A DNA stretch of 64,000 nucleotides, taken from positions 1 to 64,000 of the forward strand of contig NZ_AVQI01000067.1 of NCBI RefSeq assembly GCF_000468115.1. The letters are read 5' to 3'. This DNA comes from Treponema socranskii subsp. socranskii VPI DR56BR1116 = ATCC 35536 (GTDB lineage: Bacteria > Spirochaetota > Spirochaetia > Treponematales > Treponemataceae). Shown here in pieces: positions 25,235 to 32,258 of this stretch. The notes beneath the pieces are model-generated. The model saw only the letters and a list, made by a program, of their open reading frames with translations. It searched no databases and was not told the origin of the DNA. Position numbers and translations under genes: made by a program. Each line of letters starts with the position of its first letter. The first letter of the stretch is position 1.

Positions 25235-25851
25235 GTGCCGACGAAAACAGAGCCGGCATCCTGCAGGCGCAATATAAAAACAGCATAAAAAAAGAACTCG
25301 TCCGAAAAAGCATTCACATCTGCAGCGCGCTTATCCCCACGCTTTTGACCTTTGCGTACTATCCGGTTATCGTCTGTCTTGCCGTCGTTCTCGCCTTTTA
25401 CATCGCGTCCGAAACGCTCAGAAAATGCGGCATTTCCGTTCCCGTCGTATCTCATATAACCGAAGTCGCTTCGCGAAAGCGCGACGAAAATAAATTCGTG
25501 CTCGGCCCCGTAACGCTCGTGCTCGGCATTATCGCTACCGTGCTTGTGTGGCAGCCCGAAGCCGCCCGTATCGGCATCTATGCGCTCGCCTTCGGCGACG
25601 GGCTTGCGAGCCTCGGCGGAAAACTCTTCGGCCGTACGGTCATTCCGTTTACGCACGGAAAAACGATCGCGGGAAGCCTCACGTGCTTTTTTGCGGTGCT
25701 CTGCTCATCCTTTGCCGTGTGCAAAAACGGATTCGTATCGCTTGTTTTGGCGCTTTCCGCAATGGCAATCGAACTCATGCCGCTCGGCGACTTTGATAAC
25801 CTTCTCATTCCCGTTGCGATCGGCGGACTATCAACATTATTAATGCGCTGA
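25231..25851 (+). CDS. CTP-dependent lipid kinase / phosphatidate cytidylyltransferase-like membrane protein
   Basis: 206 residues with about six membrane segments. Family marks are RKSIHICSALIP at residues 24-35, LAFGDGLASLGGKLFGR and a following HGKTIAGSL. This set is seen in the dolichol kinase, phytol kinase (VTE5) and yeast Dgk1 group, which transfer phosphate from CTP to a lipid alcohol or diacylglycerol. The substrate here is not determinable. It is translationally coupled to the flcA-like gene (ATGA), and its 3' end almost touches the convergent gene at 25854. Confidence 0.8.
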   Translation: MSADENRAGILQAQYKNSIKKELVRKSIHICSALIPTLLTFAYYPVIVCLAVVLAFYIASETLRKCGISVPVVSHITEVASRKRDENKFVLGPVTLVLGIIATVLVWQPEAARIGIYALAFGDGLASLGGKLFGRTVIPFTHGKTIAGSLTCFFAVLCSSFAVCKNGFVSLVLALSAMAIELMPLGDFDNLLIPVAIGGLSTLLMR

Positions 25852-25853
25852 TT

Positions 25854-26669
25854 TTATTGCCACAGGTATTTTCGGTGCAGGCTTTTGAGGTATACCGCCG
25901 TTCCCCCGAAAAGCAATATGCCGCCTGCGGAAGCCGCTGCGTATGACGTCGCATAACACGAGATTTCGTATCCGAATGCCAAAGCTGCAAAACCGAAGGG
26001 AGATGCATCTTTCGTTCCGAGAGAGCGGGCATTGACGAAGAGCGAAAGGATTGCCGCGGCGAGGATGAGCGCACGAATTGCGATGAACGCTTCTCCGTTT
26101 CCCCATTTTATGCAAAAGTTCGGGAGCACGACGGCCGTGTTGAGCGGCATCAGCATTGAAATCATGACGGAAAGCACGACGAGTATGACGAGATTCCGCT
26201 CGACGTGCTGGCGCGCTTCCGTCCCGCTGAAAACCGCGCCGAACAACAGTGTTGTCGGAGCGAGCGTTCGGCCGAACAGGACGATCCGACCGGTACAAAG
26301 CAGAAAAGCCGAAAGCTCGTGCCACAGATTGAACAGCGGTGTGCACAGCCGCGCCGTTTCCGAAAAACAGCCGACGAGAAACAGCGCGAAAAAGATCACT
26401 TCCGTTGACTGCGTTTTTTCGAATTCGACGGAGAGATAGATGACGGCAAGCAGCGCATACAGTGCGAAGATAAAAAGAGAGGCGATCGTCGCGATAAACG
26501 AATAACCCCTCGTATAAAAACCCGCAATGCGTTCGGCCGGAAAAAAGTCGGGACGGGTGAGCGTGTCGGTGTAGATCGAATATCCGAGCATCGCGGAAGA
26601 GGCTAAAAGTAATCCTGAAAATGCAATAACCAAAGCAAGAAAAAAATAGTTCCGCATTTTGATAGTCAT
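25854..26669 (-). CDS. Polytopic membrane protein, about seven transmembrane segments
   Basis: 271 residues from ATG 26669, nearly all hydrophobic helices, with short basic loops (AERIAGFYTRGYSF, TEARQHVERN). No catalytic motif is evident. The arrangement of seven helices without motifs resembles sensory 7TM domains, but no signalling domain follows, so the role is unknown. ATG 26669 was chosen over 26729 because a promoter (TTTACT, 17 nt, TATCAT) ends seven bases before it. Confidence 0.65.
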   Translation of the reverse strand: MTIKMRNYFFLALVIAFSGLLLASSAMLGYSIYTDTLTRPDFFPAERIAGFYTRGYSFIATIASLFIFALYALLAVIYLSVEFEKTQSTEVIFFALFLVGCFSETARLCTPLFNLWHELSAFLLCTGRIVLFGRTLAPTTLLFGAVFSGTEARQHVERNLVILVVLSVMISMLMPLNTAVVLPNFCIKWGNGEAFIAIRALILAAAILSLFVNARSLGTKDASPFGFAALAFGYEISCYATSYAAASAGGILLFGGTAVYLKSLHRKYLWQ

Positions 26670-26676
26670 AGAAACG

Positions 26677-26705
26677 ATGATACCCGCAACGGAAATAATA
26701 GTAAA
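26677..26705 (-). promoter_or_regulatory. Promoter seven bases before the 7TM protein start
   Basis: TTTACT (26705-26700), 17 nt, TATCAT (26682-26677), seven bases, ATG 26669. It fits the near-leaderless pattern. Confidence 0.5.
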
Positions 26706-26752
26706 GGACTTATCCCGAAATTCCGACAATGTAAAAGACGGGAGGATACCGT

Positions 26753-27460
26753 ATGAAAAAAATTATTGCAGGCGGAGTGATTTTTGCGCTTTGCCTCTCT
26801 TTTGCGCTTGCCGGCGACGCTGCGGTTTTTGTCGACGGCGGATTTTCATCCGACGGATCGGTGTATCTCTTCGGTCAGTACGGCAAAACCGACAAATCGT
26901 TTCGGGGCTGGGCTGAAATCTATACGGTCGATGTCGCGAAAAACGATTTTGTTAAAGGCGGCACATATAAAATACAACCGTCTGCCGTTACGGCGGGAAA
27001 ATCGGGACGCGAAGTATACGATTCGCTCGCTGCAAAAAGCTATTTCGATACGAAAAAATATAATTTCGTACCCGCATCTCCCGATCAAATCCTCTATATC
27101 TGCGGCGATGAAAGCAAAGACGGAAGCGATGAAATCGTATTTAAAGATTTTTCCGGAAAACTCGGCGGCAAATCGACATACCGCATACGGCTCATCCCGA
27201 CGGTGAGCGGTGCGGGCGAAAACGCGCGATCGTCGTTTTACATTTTGATGGAACGACTTAATGAAAACGGCTCTGTCGTAAGCCGGCAAAAGATCGGCTC
27301 CCCCGATGTCGTTCGAAAAGGCGTAACGTCGTACAAGATAGAAAAAATACTGTGCAATAAACGGGGCGACGGCATCGTCTTTATCGTCGCGAAAACAATG
27401 GAAAATAAAACGGGCGTGCTTATCCGCTACATGGCCGAAACGGCGAAACTCTTCGATTGA
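26753..27460 (+). CDS. Secreted DUF2259-family protein
   Basis: 235 residues with a signal peptide (MKKIIAGGVIFALCLSFALA). The mature part opens with VFVDGGFSSDGSVYLFGQYG and WAEIYTVDVAKNDFVKGG, which I associate with DUF2259 (predicted secreted proteins of spirochetes). The function is unknown. It is beta-rich and periplasmic. ATG 26753 has a GGGAGG Shine-Dalgarno. Confidence 0.75.
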   Translation: MKKIIAGGVIFALCLSFALAGDAAVFVDGGFSSDGSVYLFGQYGKTDKSFRGWAEIYTVDVAKNDFVKGGTYKIQPSAVTAGKSGREVYDSLAAKSYFDTKKYNFVPASPDQILYICGDESKDGSDEIVFKDFSGKLGGKSTYRIRLIPTVSGAGENARSSFYILMERLNENGSVVSRQKIGSPDVVRKGVTSYKIEKILCNKRGDGIVFIVAKTMENKTGVLIRYMAETAKLFD

Positions 27461-27567
27461 ATGTGCCGGACGCCGCAGAATAAAGCGACGGACGCCGTAT
27501 CGCGCAGGCGCAAATGCGGCGCTTTTCGTTCAGCAGAGCCTTATCGTTCAGCCGGAACGTTTGCCGC

Positions 27568-29079
27568 TTAATCGGCGCGGATGCTCGTGTTTTTGACAAT
27601 GACGTCGTGTGCCGAACCTTCTCGGATCGACGCTTGGCTTACGAGCGTGATCTTCGCTTTTTGCTGCAGTTCGGGAATCGTGAGGGCGCCGCAGTTGCAC
27701 ATCGTGTGGATGACTTTGCTCGTCGTCGTCTGCACGTTGTCGTGGAGGCTTCCGGCGTACGGAACGTAGCTGTCGACGCCTTCTTCGAAGGCCATCTTTT
27801 TCGCCCCGCCCAAATCGTAGCGCTGCCAGTTGCGTGCTCTGTTCGATCCTTCACCCCAATATTCTTTAACGTAATTGCCGTTGACGATGAGCTTATGCGT
27901 CGGGCTTTCGTCGAATCTTGCAAAGTATCGGCCGAGCATGACGAAGTCCGCGCCCATCGCGAGCGCAAGCGTTATGTGATAGTCGTGTACGATGCCGCCG
28001 TCCGAGCATATCGGAATATAGATGCCGGTTTTTTCGTACCACTCGTCGCGCGCTTTCGCCACTTCGATCGTCGCAGTCGCTTGTCCTCTTCCGATTCCTT
28101 TTTGTTCCCGCGTAATGCAGATGGAACCGCCTCCGATCCCGACCTTAACAAAATCGGCACCCGATTCGGCGAGAAAGTTGAAACCGTCTTTGTCGACGAC
28201 GTTGCCGGCTCCGACTTTGACGCCGTCTCCCCATTTTTTGTGGATGTCTTTGAGTGCACGGCGCTGCCATTCGGTAAATCCTTCGGAAGAATCGAGACAG
28301 AGCACGTCGGCGCCCGCGTCCAAAAGAAGGGGCACGCGTTCCATATAATCGCGAGTATTGATGCCGGCTCCGACCGTGTAGCGCTTTTGCGCGTCGTGAA
28401 TTTCGAGCGGGTGCTCTTCGCGGTTTTCGATGTCTTTTCGAAACACGAGCGACTGCAGATTGCCGTTTTTATCGACGATCGGAAGCTGATTGATTTTGTG
28501 ATCCCAAATCAAATCGTTTGCGTCGTCGAGCGAAATGCCCGCTTCCGCTTTTATTAATTTTTCAAGCGGTGTCATGTAGTCGCACACTTTTGCACCGCTT
28601 TCACAGCGGTTGATGCGGAAATCGCGCTCGGTGATGATGCCGGCGAGCTTTCCGTTCGGGCTTCCGTCTTCGGTGACGGCGACCGTCGAGTGCCCCGTTT
28701 TTGCGATGATTGCGGTGAGCTCTTCGAGCGTTTGATCCGGGCGGATGTTTGAATCCGACGGTACGAATCCCGCTTTGTATGATTTGACGCGCGCGATCAT
28801 CGCCGCCTGATCGGACGGCGTCTGCGAACCGTAGATAAAGCTGATGCCGCCTTCCTGCGCGAGCGCGATCGCAAGCGTGTCGTTTGAAACCGACTGCATG
28901 ACGGCGGACACCATCGGTATGTTCATCGTGAGCGGACAGGCGTCTCCGGCTTTTTTATTGTATTTGACGACGGGCGTGCGCAGCGATACGTTTGCGGGGA
29001 TACACGTTTCGGACGTGTATCCGGGGATCAATAGGTATTCGTCGAATGTGTGCGAGGGTTCGTCAAAAAAATATGCCAT
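27568..29079 (-). CDS. guaB: IMP dehydrogenase
   Basis: 503 residues. The TIM-barrel opens with [16 protein letters not shown] pair occupies about 95-215 ([22 protein letters not shown]). The catalytic cysteine loop is [20 protein letters not shown] (Cys near residue 319), and [20 protein letters not shown] and [11 protein letters not shown] follow. It oxidises IMP to XMP with NAD+, the first committed step to GMP. ATG 29079 has AAGGAG eight bases upstream; an ATG at 29112 would lie upstream of the transcription start. A near-consensus promoter is present. Confidence 0.95.
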   Translation of the reverse strand: MAYFFDEPSHTFDEYLLIPGYTSETCIPANVSLRTPVVKYNKKAGDACPLTMNIPMVSAVMQSVSNDTLAIALAQEGGISFIYGSQTPSDQAAMIARVKSYKAGFVPSDSNIRPDQTLEELTAIIAKTGHSTVAVTEDGSPNGKLAGIITERDFRINRCESGAKVCDYMTPLEKLIKAEAGISLDDANDLIWDHKINQLPIVDKNGNLQSLVFRKDIENREEHPLEIHDAQKRYTVGAGINTRDYMERVPLLLDAGADVLCLDSSEGFTEWQRRALKDIHKKWGDGVKVGAGNVVDKDGFNFLAESGADFVKVGIGGGSICITREQKGIGRGQATATIEVAKARDEWYEKTGIYIPICSDGGIVHDYHITLALAMGADFVMLGRYFARFDESPTHKLIVNGNYVKEYWGEGSNRARNWQRYDLGGAKKMAFEEGVDSYVPYAGSLHDNVQTTTSKVIHTMCNCGALTIPELQQKAKITLVSQASIREGSAHDVIVKNTSIRAD

Positions 29080-29100
29080 GGAAGCGCTCCTTGGAACGTC

Positions 29101-29129
29101 AGTATATGTCATATCGTTTGAACCGTCAA
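29101..29129 (-). promoter_or_regulatory. Promoter of guaB
   Basis: TTGACG (29129-29124), 17 nt, TATACT (29106-29101); start about 15 bases before the ATG, with the ribosome binding site inside the short leader. Confidence 0.75.
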
Positions 29130-29147
29130 CATTTATACGAGCCGGGA

Positions 29148-29176
29148 TTTACAAAACCCCTTATTCGGGCTATTAT
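29148..29176 (+). promoter_or_regulatory. Promoter of the small membrane protein
   Basis: TTTACA (29148-29153), 17 nt, TATTAT (29171-29176). It is divergent from and only 18 bases away from the guaB promoter. Confidence 0.65.
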
Positions 29177-29200
29177 GATTTTGTAAAAGGAGTTTTACGT

Positions 29201-29434
29201 ATGATATCGTTGATTGCAGGAATCATTTTAATCGCGTTTACCGTTTTTGCGCTGCTTCCGTCGTTTCCGCTCAACTGGAGCGCCGACGTGCTTGCATTTC
29301 TCAGAGGCTGTCTGCCCGTCCTTGCCGCCCTCATCGGTCTTATCTGCCTGTTTATCGGCGTAGCCGATATTAAAGACAAAAAAGAAGCCGCGCGCGAAGA
29401 GCGGGAAGCCCGCGAACGGGAAGAAAAAAAATAA
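29201..29434 (+). CDS. Small two-helix membrane protein with a charged tail
   Basis: 77 residues: two hydrophobic segments (IAGIILIAFTVFALLP and CLPVLAALIGLICLFIGV) and a highly charged C-terminal helix (DKKEAAREEREAREREEKK). ATG 29201 has AAAAGGAG upstream and its own promoter. The function is unknown. A longer frame from 28844 is antisense to guaB and rejected. Confidence 0.75.
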   Translation: MISLIAGIILIAFTVFALLPSFPLNWSADVLAFLRGCLPVLAALIGLICLFIGVADIKDKKEAAREEREAREREEKK

Positions 29435-29442
29435 GCGTCGTA

Positions 29443-29472
29443 TTGACTAAGCGATAAAAAATAAGATACAAT
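29443..29472 (+). promoter_or_regulatory. Promoter of the rplM-rpsI-recX operon
   Basis: TTGACT (29443-29448), 18 nt, TACAAT (29467-29472). A leader of about 100 nt follows. Confidence 0.7.
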
Positions 29473-29488
29473 GAGCTTCCCCGTATTG

Positions 29489-29520
29489 TAAAACGGTGGC
29501 TGCTCACCGTCGTTTTGTGT
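29489..29520 (+). promoter_or_regulatory. Leader hairpin upstream of rplM
   Basis: In the 100-nt leader, AAAACGGTG pairs with CACCGTCGTTTT (one bulged C) over a GCTGCT loop. Leaders of rplM operons in other bacteria carry autoregulatory L13-binding structures; that this hairpin does so is inference. Confidence 0.45.
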
Positions 29521-29578
29521 TCGACGGCGCGATGCATCGTTATCGAACACGCATACTTTTATTTTGCAGGATTTTATT

Positions 29579-30007
29579 ATGGATACGATTTTTGTAAAAG
29601 CGCAGGATATAAAACGTACATGGTACGTGATCGATGCTGCGGGTAAGCCGCTCGGCCGCGTTGCCGCAAAAGCCGCCTCTGTCGCGCGCGGCAAGCACAA
29701 GGCGTCGTATGCGCCGCACCAAAACACGGGCGATTATGTCGTCATCATCAACGCGGACAAAATTGCCGTTTCCGGCGGGAAAGAGCAAAAGAAAATGTAC
29801 TACAATTATACCGGTTTTGTCGGCAACCTCAAACACTATACGTTTGAAAAATTGCTTGCCCGCCATCCGTCCGAACCGCTCGAACGTGCCATCAAAGGTA
29901 TGCTTCCGCACAACCGGCTCGGCCGTGTGCTTTTCGAAAATGTAAAAGTGTATGCAGGCGCGGAACATCCGCATAAAGCGCAGAATCCTCAGCCGCTTGA
30001 AGTTTGA
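29579..30007 (+). CDS. rplM: 50S ribosomal protein L13
   Basis: 142 residues with the full L13 pattern: KRTWYVIDAAGKPLGRVA, GDYVVIINADKIAVSGGKE, and the signature AIKGMLPHNRLGR near residue 100. It is an early-assembling large-subunit protein. rpsI follows after 14 bases in the conserved rplM-rpsI order. GCAGG stands upstream of ATG 29579. Confidence 0.98.
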   Translation: MDTIFVKAQDIKRTWYVIDAAGKPLGRVAAKAASVARGKHKASYAPHQNTGDYVVIINADKIAVSGGKEQKKMYYNYTGFVGNLKHYTFEKLLARHPSEPLERAIKGMLPHNRLGRVLFENVKVYAGAEHPHKAQNPQPLEV

Positions 30008-30021
30008 TTAGGAGTTTCAGT

Positions 30022-30414
30022 ATGGTAAAAAATTTGGCAATCGGTACGGGAAGAAGAAAGACCGCGGTTGCGCGCGTTTTTGTGCGCGACGGCTCGGGTA
30101 AAATCGTTGTCAACGGAAAAGAGCCGAAAGATTATTTTGTCACCGACGAACAGGTGCAGATCGTCCGCCAGCCGCTGCTCGTCACGTCGAACGACAACAA
30201 ATACGATATCCTCATCACCGTTCAGGGCGGCGGTATGAACGGACAGGCTGCGGCTTGCCTTCACGGCATTTCGCGCGCCCTCGTTCAAATCGATCAGGAT
30301 TCTCGCACGGCGCTTAAAGCGAACGGGTACCTGACGCGCGATTCCCGCATGCCGGAACGCAAAAAATACGGTCAGCGCGGCGCACGCAGAAGATTCCAGT
30401 TCAGCAAGCGTTAA
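30022..30414 (+). CDS. rpsI: 30S ribosomal protein S9
   Basis: 130 residues. GTGRRKTAVARVFVRDGSGK opens the fold. GGGMNGQAAACLHGISRALV and the C-terminal DSRMPERKKYGQRGARRRFQ (with final KR) are diagnostic; the tail contacts P-site tRNA. It has an AGGAG Shine-Dalgarno and lies between rplM and recX. Confidence 0.98.
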   Translation: MVKNLAIGTGRRKTAVARVFVRDGSGKIVVNGKEPKDYFVTDEQVQIVRQPLLVTSNDNKYDILITVQGGGMNGQAAACLHGISRALVQIDQDSRTALKANGYLTRDSRMPERKKYGQRGARRRFQFSKR

Positions 30415-30417
30415 GCG

Positions 30418-31026
30418 GTGGTCGTTTCCGAAACGAAGCAGGTGTCCTCCGGTTGTATAAAAATTACGACCGAAGAAGGGCCTGCTTTTTTTATACGCGA
30501 AGCGTATTTGATGCGAGTCGATTCCGAAGCGATTTTAGGCGGCGGCGTTTTCTCAGGGGAAGATGAAGAAGACATTATAGACGCGGGATTTTGTTATGCG
30601 GCGGAATCGAAAGCGCTTTCGTATTTGGCGAGGGCGGAACAGTCGCGTTTTAATTTGACGCGGAAACTCGGTGCAAAAGGCATCGAAAGGCGCCACATCG
30701 AAAAGGTGCTCGATTACCTCGAACGCGAAGGCTTTCTTTCCGATGCGCGCTTTGCACGCGCATGGCTGGATGTGCGCAAAATCAATCACTTGGAGGGAAG
30801 GGCGAGACTCTCTTCCGAACTCGCTTTTCGCGGCATAGCGCGGGAAGTCGCCGATGCTGCGCTCGACGAATTCTTTTCGGAAAATTCTGAAGAAGCGATC
30901 TGCAAAAAAGCGCTCGAAAAATGCAATCGGCGCCGTATGCGGGAAGATAAAATTATCAATTATTTGCGGCAGCACGGTTTTTCGCAAAAAACGATACGGA
31001 GCGCTGCGGGTAAAAGCGAGCTTTGA
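30418..31026 (+). CDS. recX: Regulatory protein RecX
   Basis: 202 residues with three-helix repeats typical of RecX: ALSYLARAEQSRFNLTRKLG, DYLEREGFLSDARFARAWLD, and IINYLRQHGFSQKTIRSA. RecX inhibits RecA filament growth in the cytoplasm. The gene begins with GTG 30418, three bases after the rpsI stop, without its own promoter. It therefore depends on the ribosomal-protein operon, an unusual placement away from recA. A strong hairpin terminator follows. Confidence 0.88.
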   Translation: MVVSETKQVSSGCIKITTEEGPAFFIREAYLMRVDSEAILGGGVFSGEDEEDIIDAGFCYAAESKALSYLARAEQSRFNLTRKLGAKGIERRHIEKVLDYLEREGFLSDARFARAWLDVRKINHLEGRARLSSELAFRGIAREVADAALDEFFSENSEEAICKKALEKCNRRRMREDKIINYLRQHGFSQKTIRSAAGKSEL

Positions 31027-31061
31027 CGGGACGCCGCGCGGTGCGTCCCGTATTCGTTTTT
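31026..31061. terminator. Bidirectional terminator between recX and a convergent gene
   Basis: ACGGGACGC and GCGTCCCGT form a perfect 9-bp stem with a GC-rich loop, followed by TATTCGTTTTT on the plus strand. The hairpin starts just at the recX stop and reaches the stop of the convergent gene. Confidence 0.75.
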
Positions 31062-31527
31062 AAATGCCGAGTTCTTCGAAGCGGTAGGATTCGCTTTCAG
31101 TGTCAAATGTGTAATTGTATGACTTTCCCGTTTGTGCGGTGATTTCCTGTTTGCTCGGCCGATAGGTCGTTGTAACGCTTCGGTAGAAAAATCCGGGTCG
31201 CGTTTTTGAAAACGATGATTCGACGACATGCGTTCCCGGCGCGACAAAAAATCCGTTTACCATTTTTTCCGTAAAGAAAATCGGCTTTTCACCGTCGACG
31301 GATATAACCTGTATTTTGTGCATCAGTTTTTTTAGAATTGAATTGTTTTTCCCAATGTATACTTTTGCCGCATTCGGATGTGCTGTGAGCCAATCCTGCT
31401 TTCTCCGGCGGTCGCCTTTGAGCCTGAAAAACATATACGCCGCATAGGCGATGATCCCGATCGGGATAATGATAAAATAATATACGTGACCGATATTATT
31501 TGCATTGGAAAGAGCGCTGTCCATCAT
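31060..31527 (-). CDS. Single-span membrane protein, function unknown
   Basis: 155 residues: a membrane segment near residues 15-33 (VYYFIIIPIGIIAYAAYMFF), a basic linker and a soluble beta-rich domain with VDGEKPIFFTEKMVNGFFVA and GTHVVESSFSKTRPG. The latter pattern (a value 'kept by' a structural fold, with paired strands) resembles PH-like or DUF-type domains, but no family is assigned. ATG 31527 has AAGGAG upstream. It probably forms a unit with the next upstream gene on the same strand. Confidence 0.7.
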   Translation of the reverse strand: MMDSALSNANNIGHVYYFIIIPIGIIAYAAYMFFRLKGDRRRKQDWLTAHPNAAKVYIGKNNSILKKLMHKIQVISVDGEKPIFFTEKMVNGFFVAPGTHVVESSFSKTRPGFFYRSVTTTYRPSKQEITAQTGKSYNYTFDTESESYRFEELGI

Positions 31528-31605
31528 ATTCTCCTTGATGTTAATAATTAATCAATTTCGATTTTTTAAACTCGAAACATTCCTGCCGTCCCGTATTCGG
31601 AGCGG

Positions 31606-32061
31606 TTATTTGTTTTGACTTTCCGTGATAGTGGTCAGTTTGGTGACAGGATCGCCGTCGATACCCAAATCGCTTAACAATTTTTCGAACTGCGCGATAC
31701 CGATAAGTTCGCAGTTTACGGTCGTTTCGTTTTCTCCCTGCCGCGTCAGGTAGAGCGTACATTCCGTTTCGCCGTTCGAAGTAACCGTTTTTGCTCTGAC
31801 TGATGTGGTGTCCAGTGAATACGTATCGATTTTTTCACCTTGTTTTACGGACAGAGTTGAGCCGTCCGTTTCTATAACGATCATATTACCTATGATGACC
31901 GTCCGAATGTAGAGCGCCAAAACCGCTGCAAAAATCAAAACGAACCATAGCGCGCTTTTAAGCCATATCGATGCGATAAACGCGACAAACAATGCCGCCG
32001 CCGTTCCGAAGACGAGGTTTAAAAGTACACGATAGAGTTTTGTTTTGTACGTATTTTTCAC
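31606..32061 (-). CDS. Two-span membrane protein, function unknown
   Basis: 151 residues: two membrane segments (LVFGTAAALFVAFIASIWL and LWFVLIFAAVLALYIRTVII), then a soluble domain MIVIETDGSTLSVKQGEKID that looks like the small PH-like fold of bacterial membrane proteins. No catalytic motif is seen. It precedes the single-span protein on the same strand with a 78-base gap. Confidence 0.7.
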   Translation of the reverse strand: MKNTYKTKLYRVLLNLVFGTAAALFVAFIASIWLKSALWFVLIFAAVLALYIRTVIIGNMIVIETDGSTLSVKQGEKIDTYSLDTTSVRAKTVTSNGETECTLYLTRQGENETTVNCELIGIAQFEKLLSDLGIDGDPVTKLTTITESQNK

Positions 32062-32167
32062 TGTATCCGCCTCAAAAAATTATGTAGGAGTGATAATATG
32101 ATTAGTTTTACCCTTTTGTCAATCACCTTTTCAGTATGTTTTGATTTGAGAATTATCAATCGTATTC

Positions 32168-32216
32168 TGGACAAAAATATTCGAAAAACATATACTATCC
32201 GCACATAAAAATGTGC
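32168..32216 (+). promoter_or_regulatory. Promoter and 5' hairpin of the flavoprotein lipoprotein gene
   Basis: TGGACA (32168-32173), 17 nt, TATACT (32191-32196). A perfect hairpin GCACAT-AAAA-ATGTGC (32201-32216) lies exactly at the expected 5' end of the mRNA, a position that can protect transcripts from decay. Confidence 0.65.
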
Positions 32217-32258
32217 TTGCGTGCATGATTTTAGCAGAGGTATTATTAGGAGGCTTAT

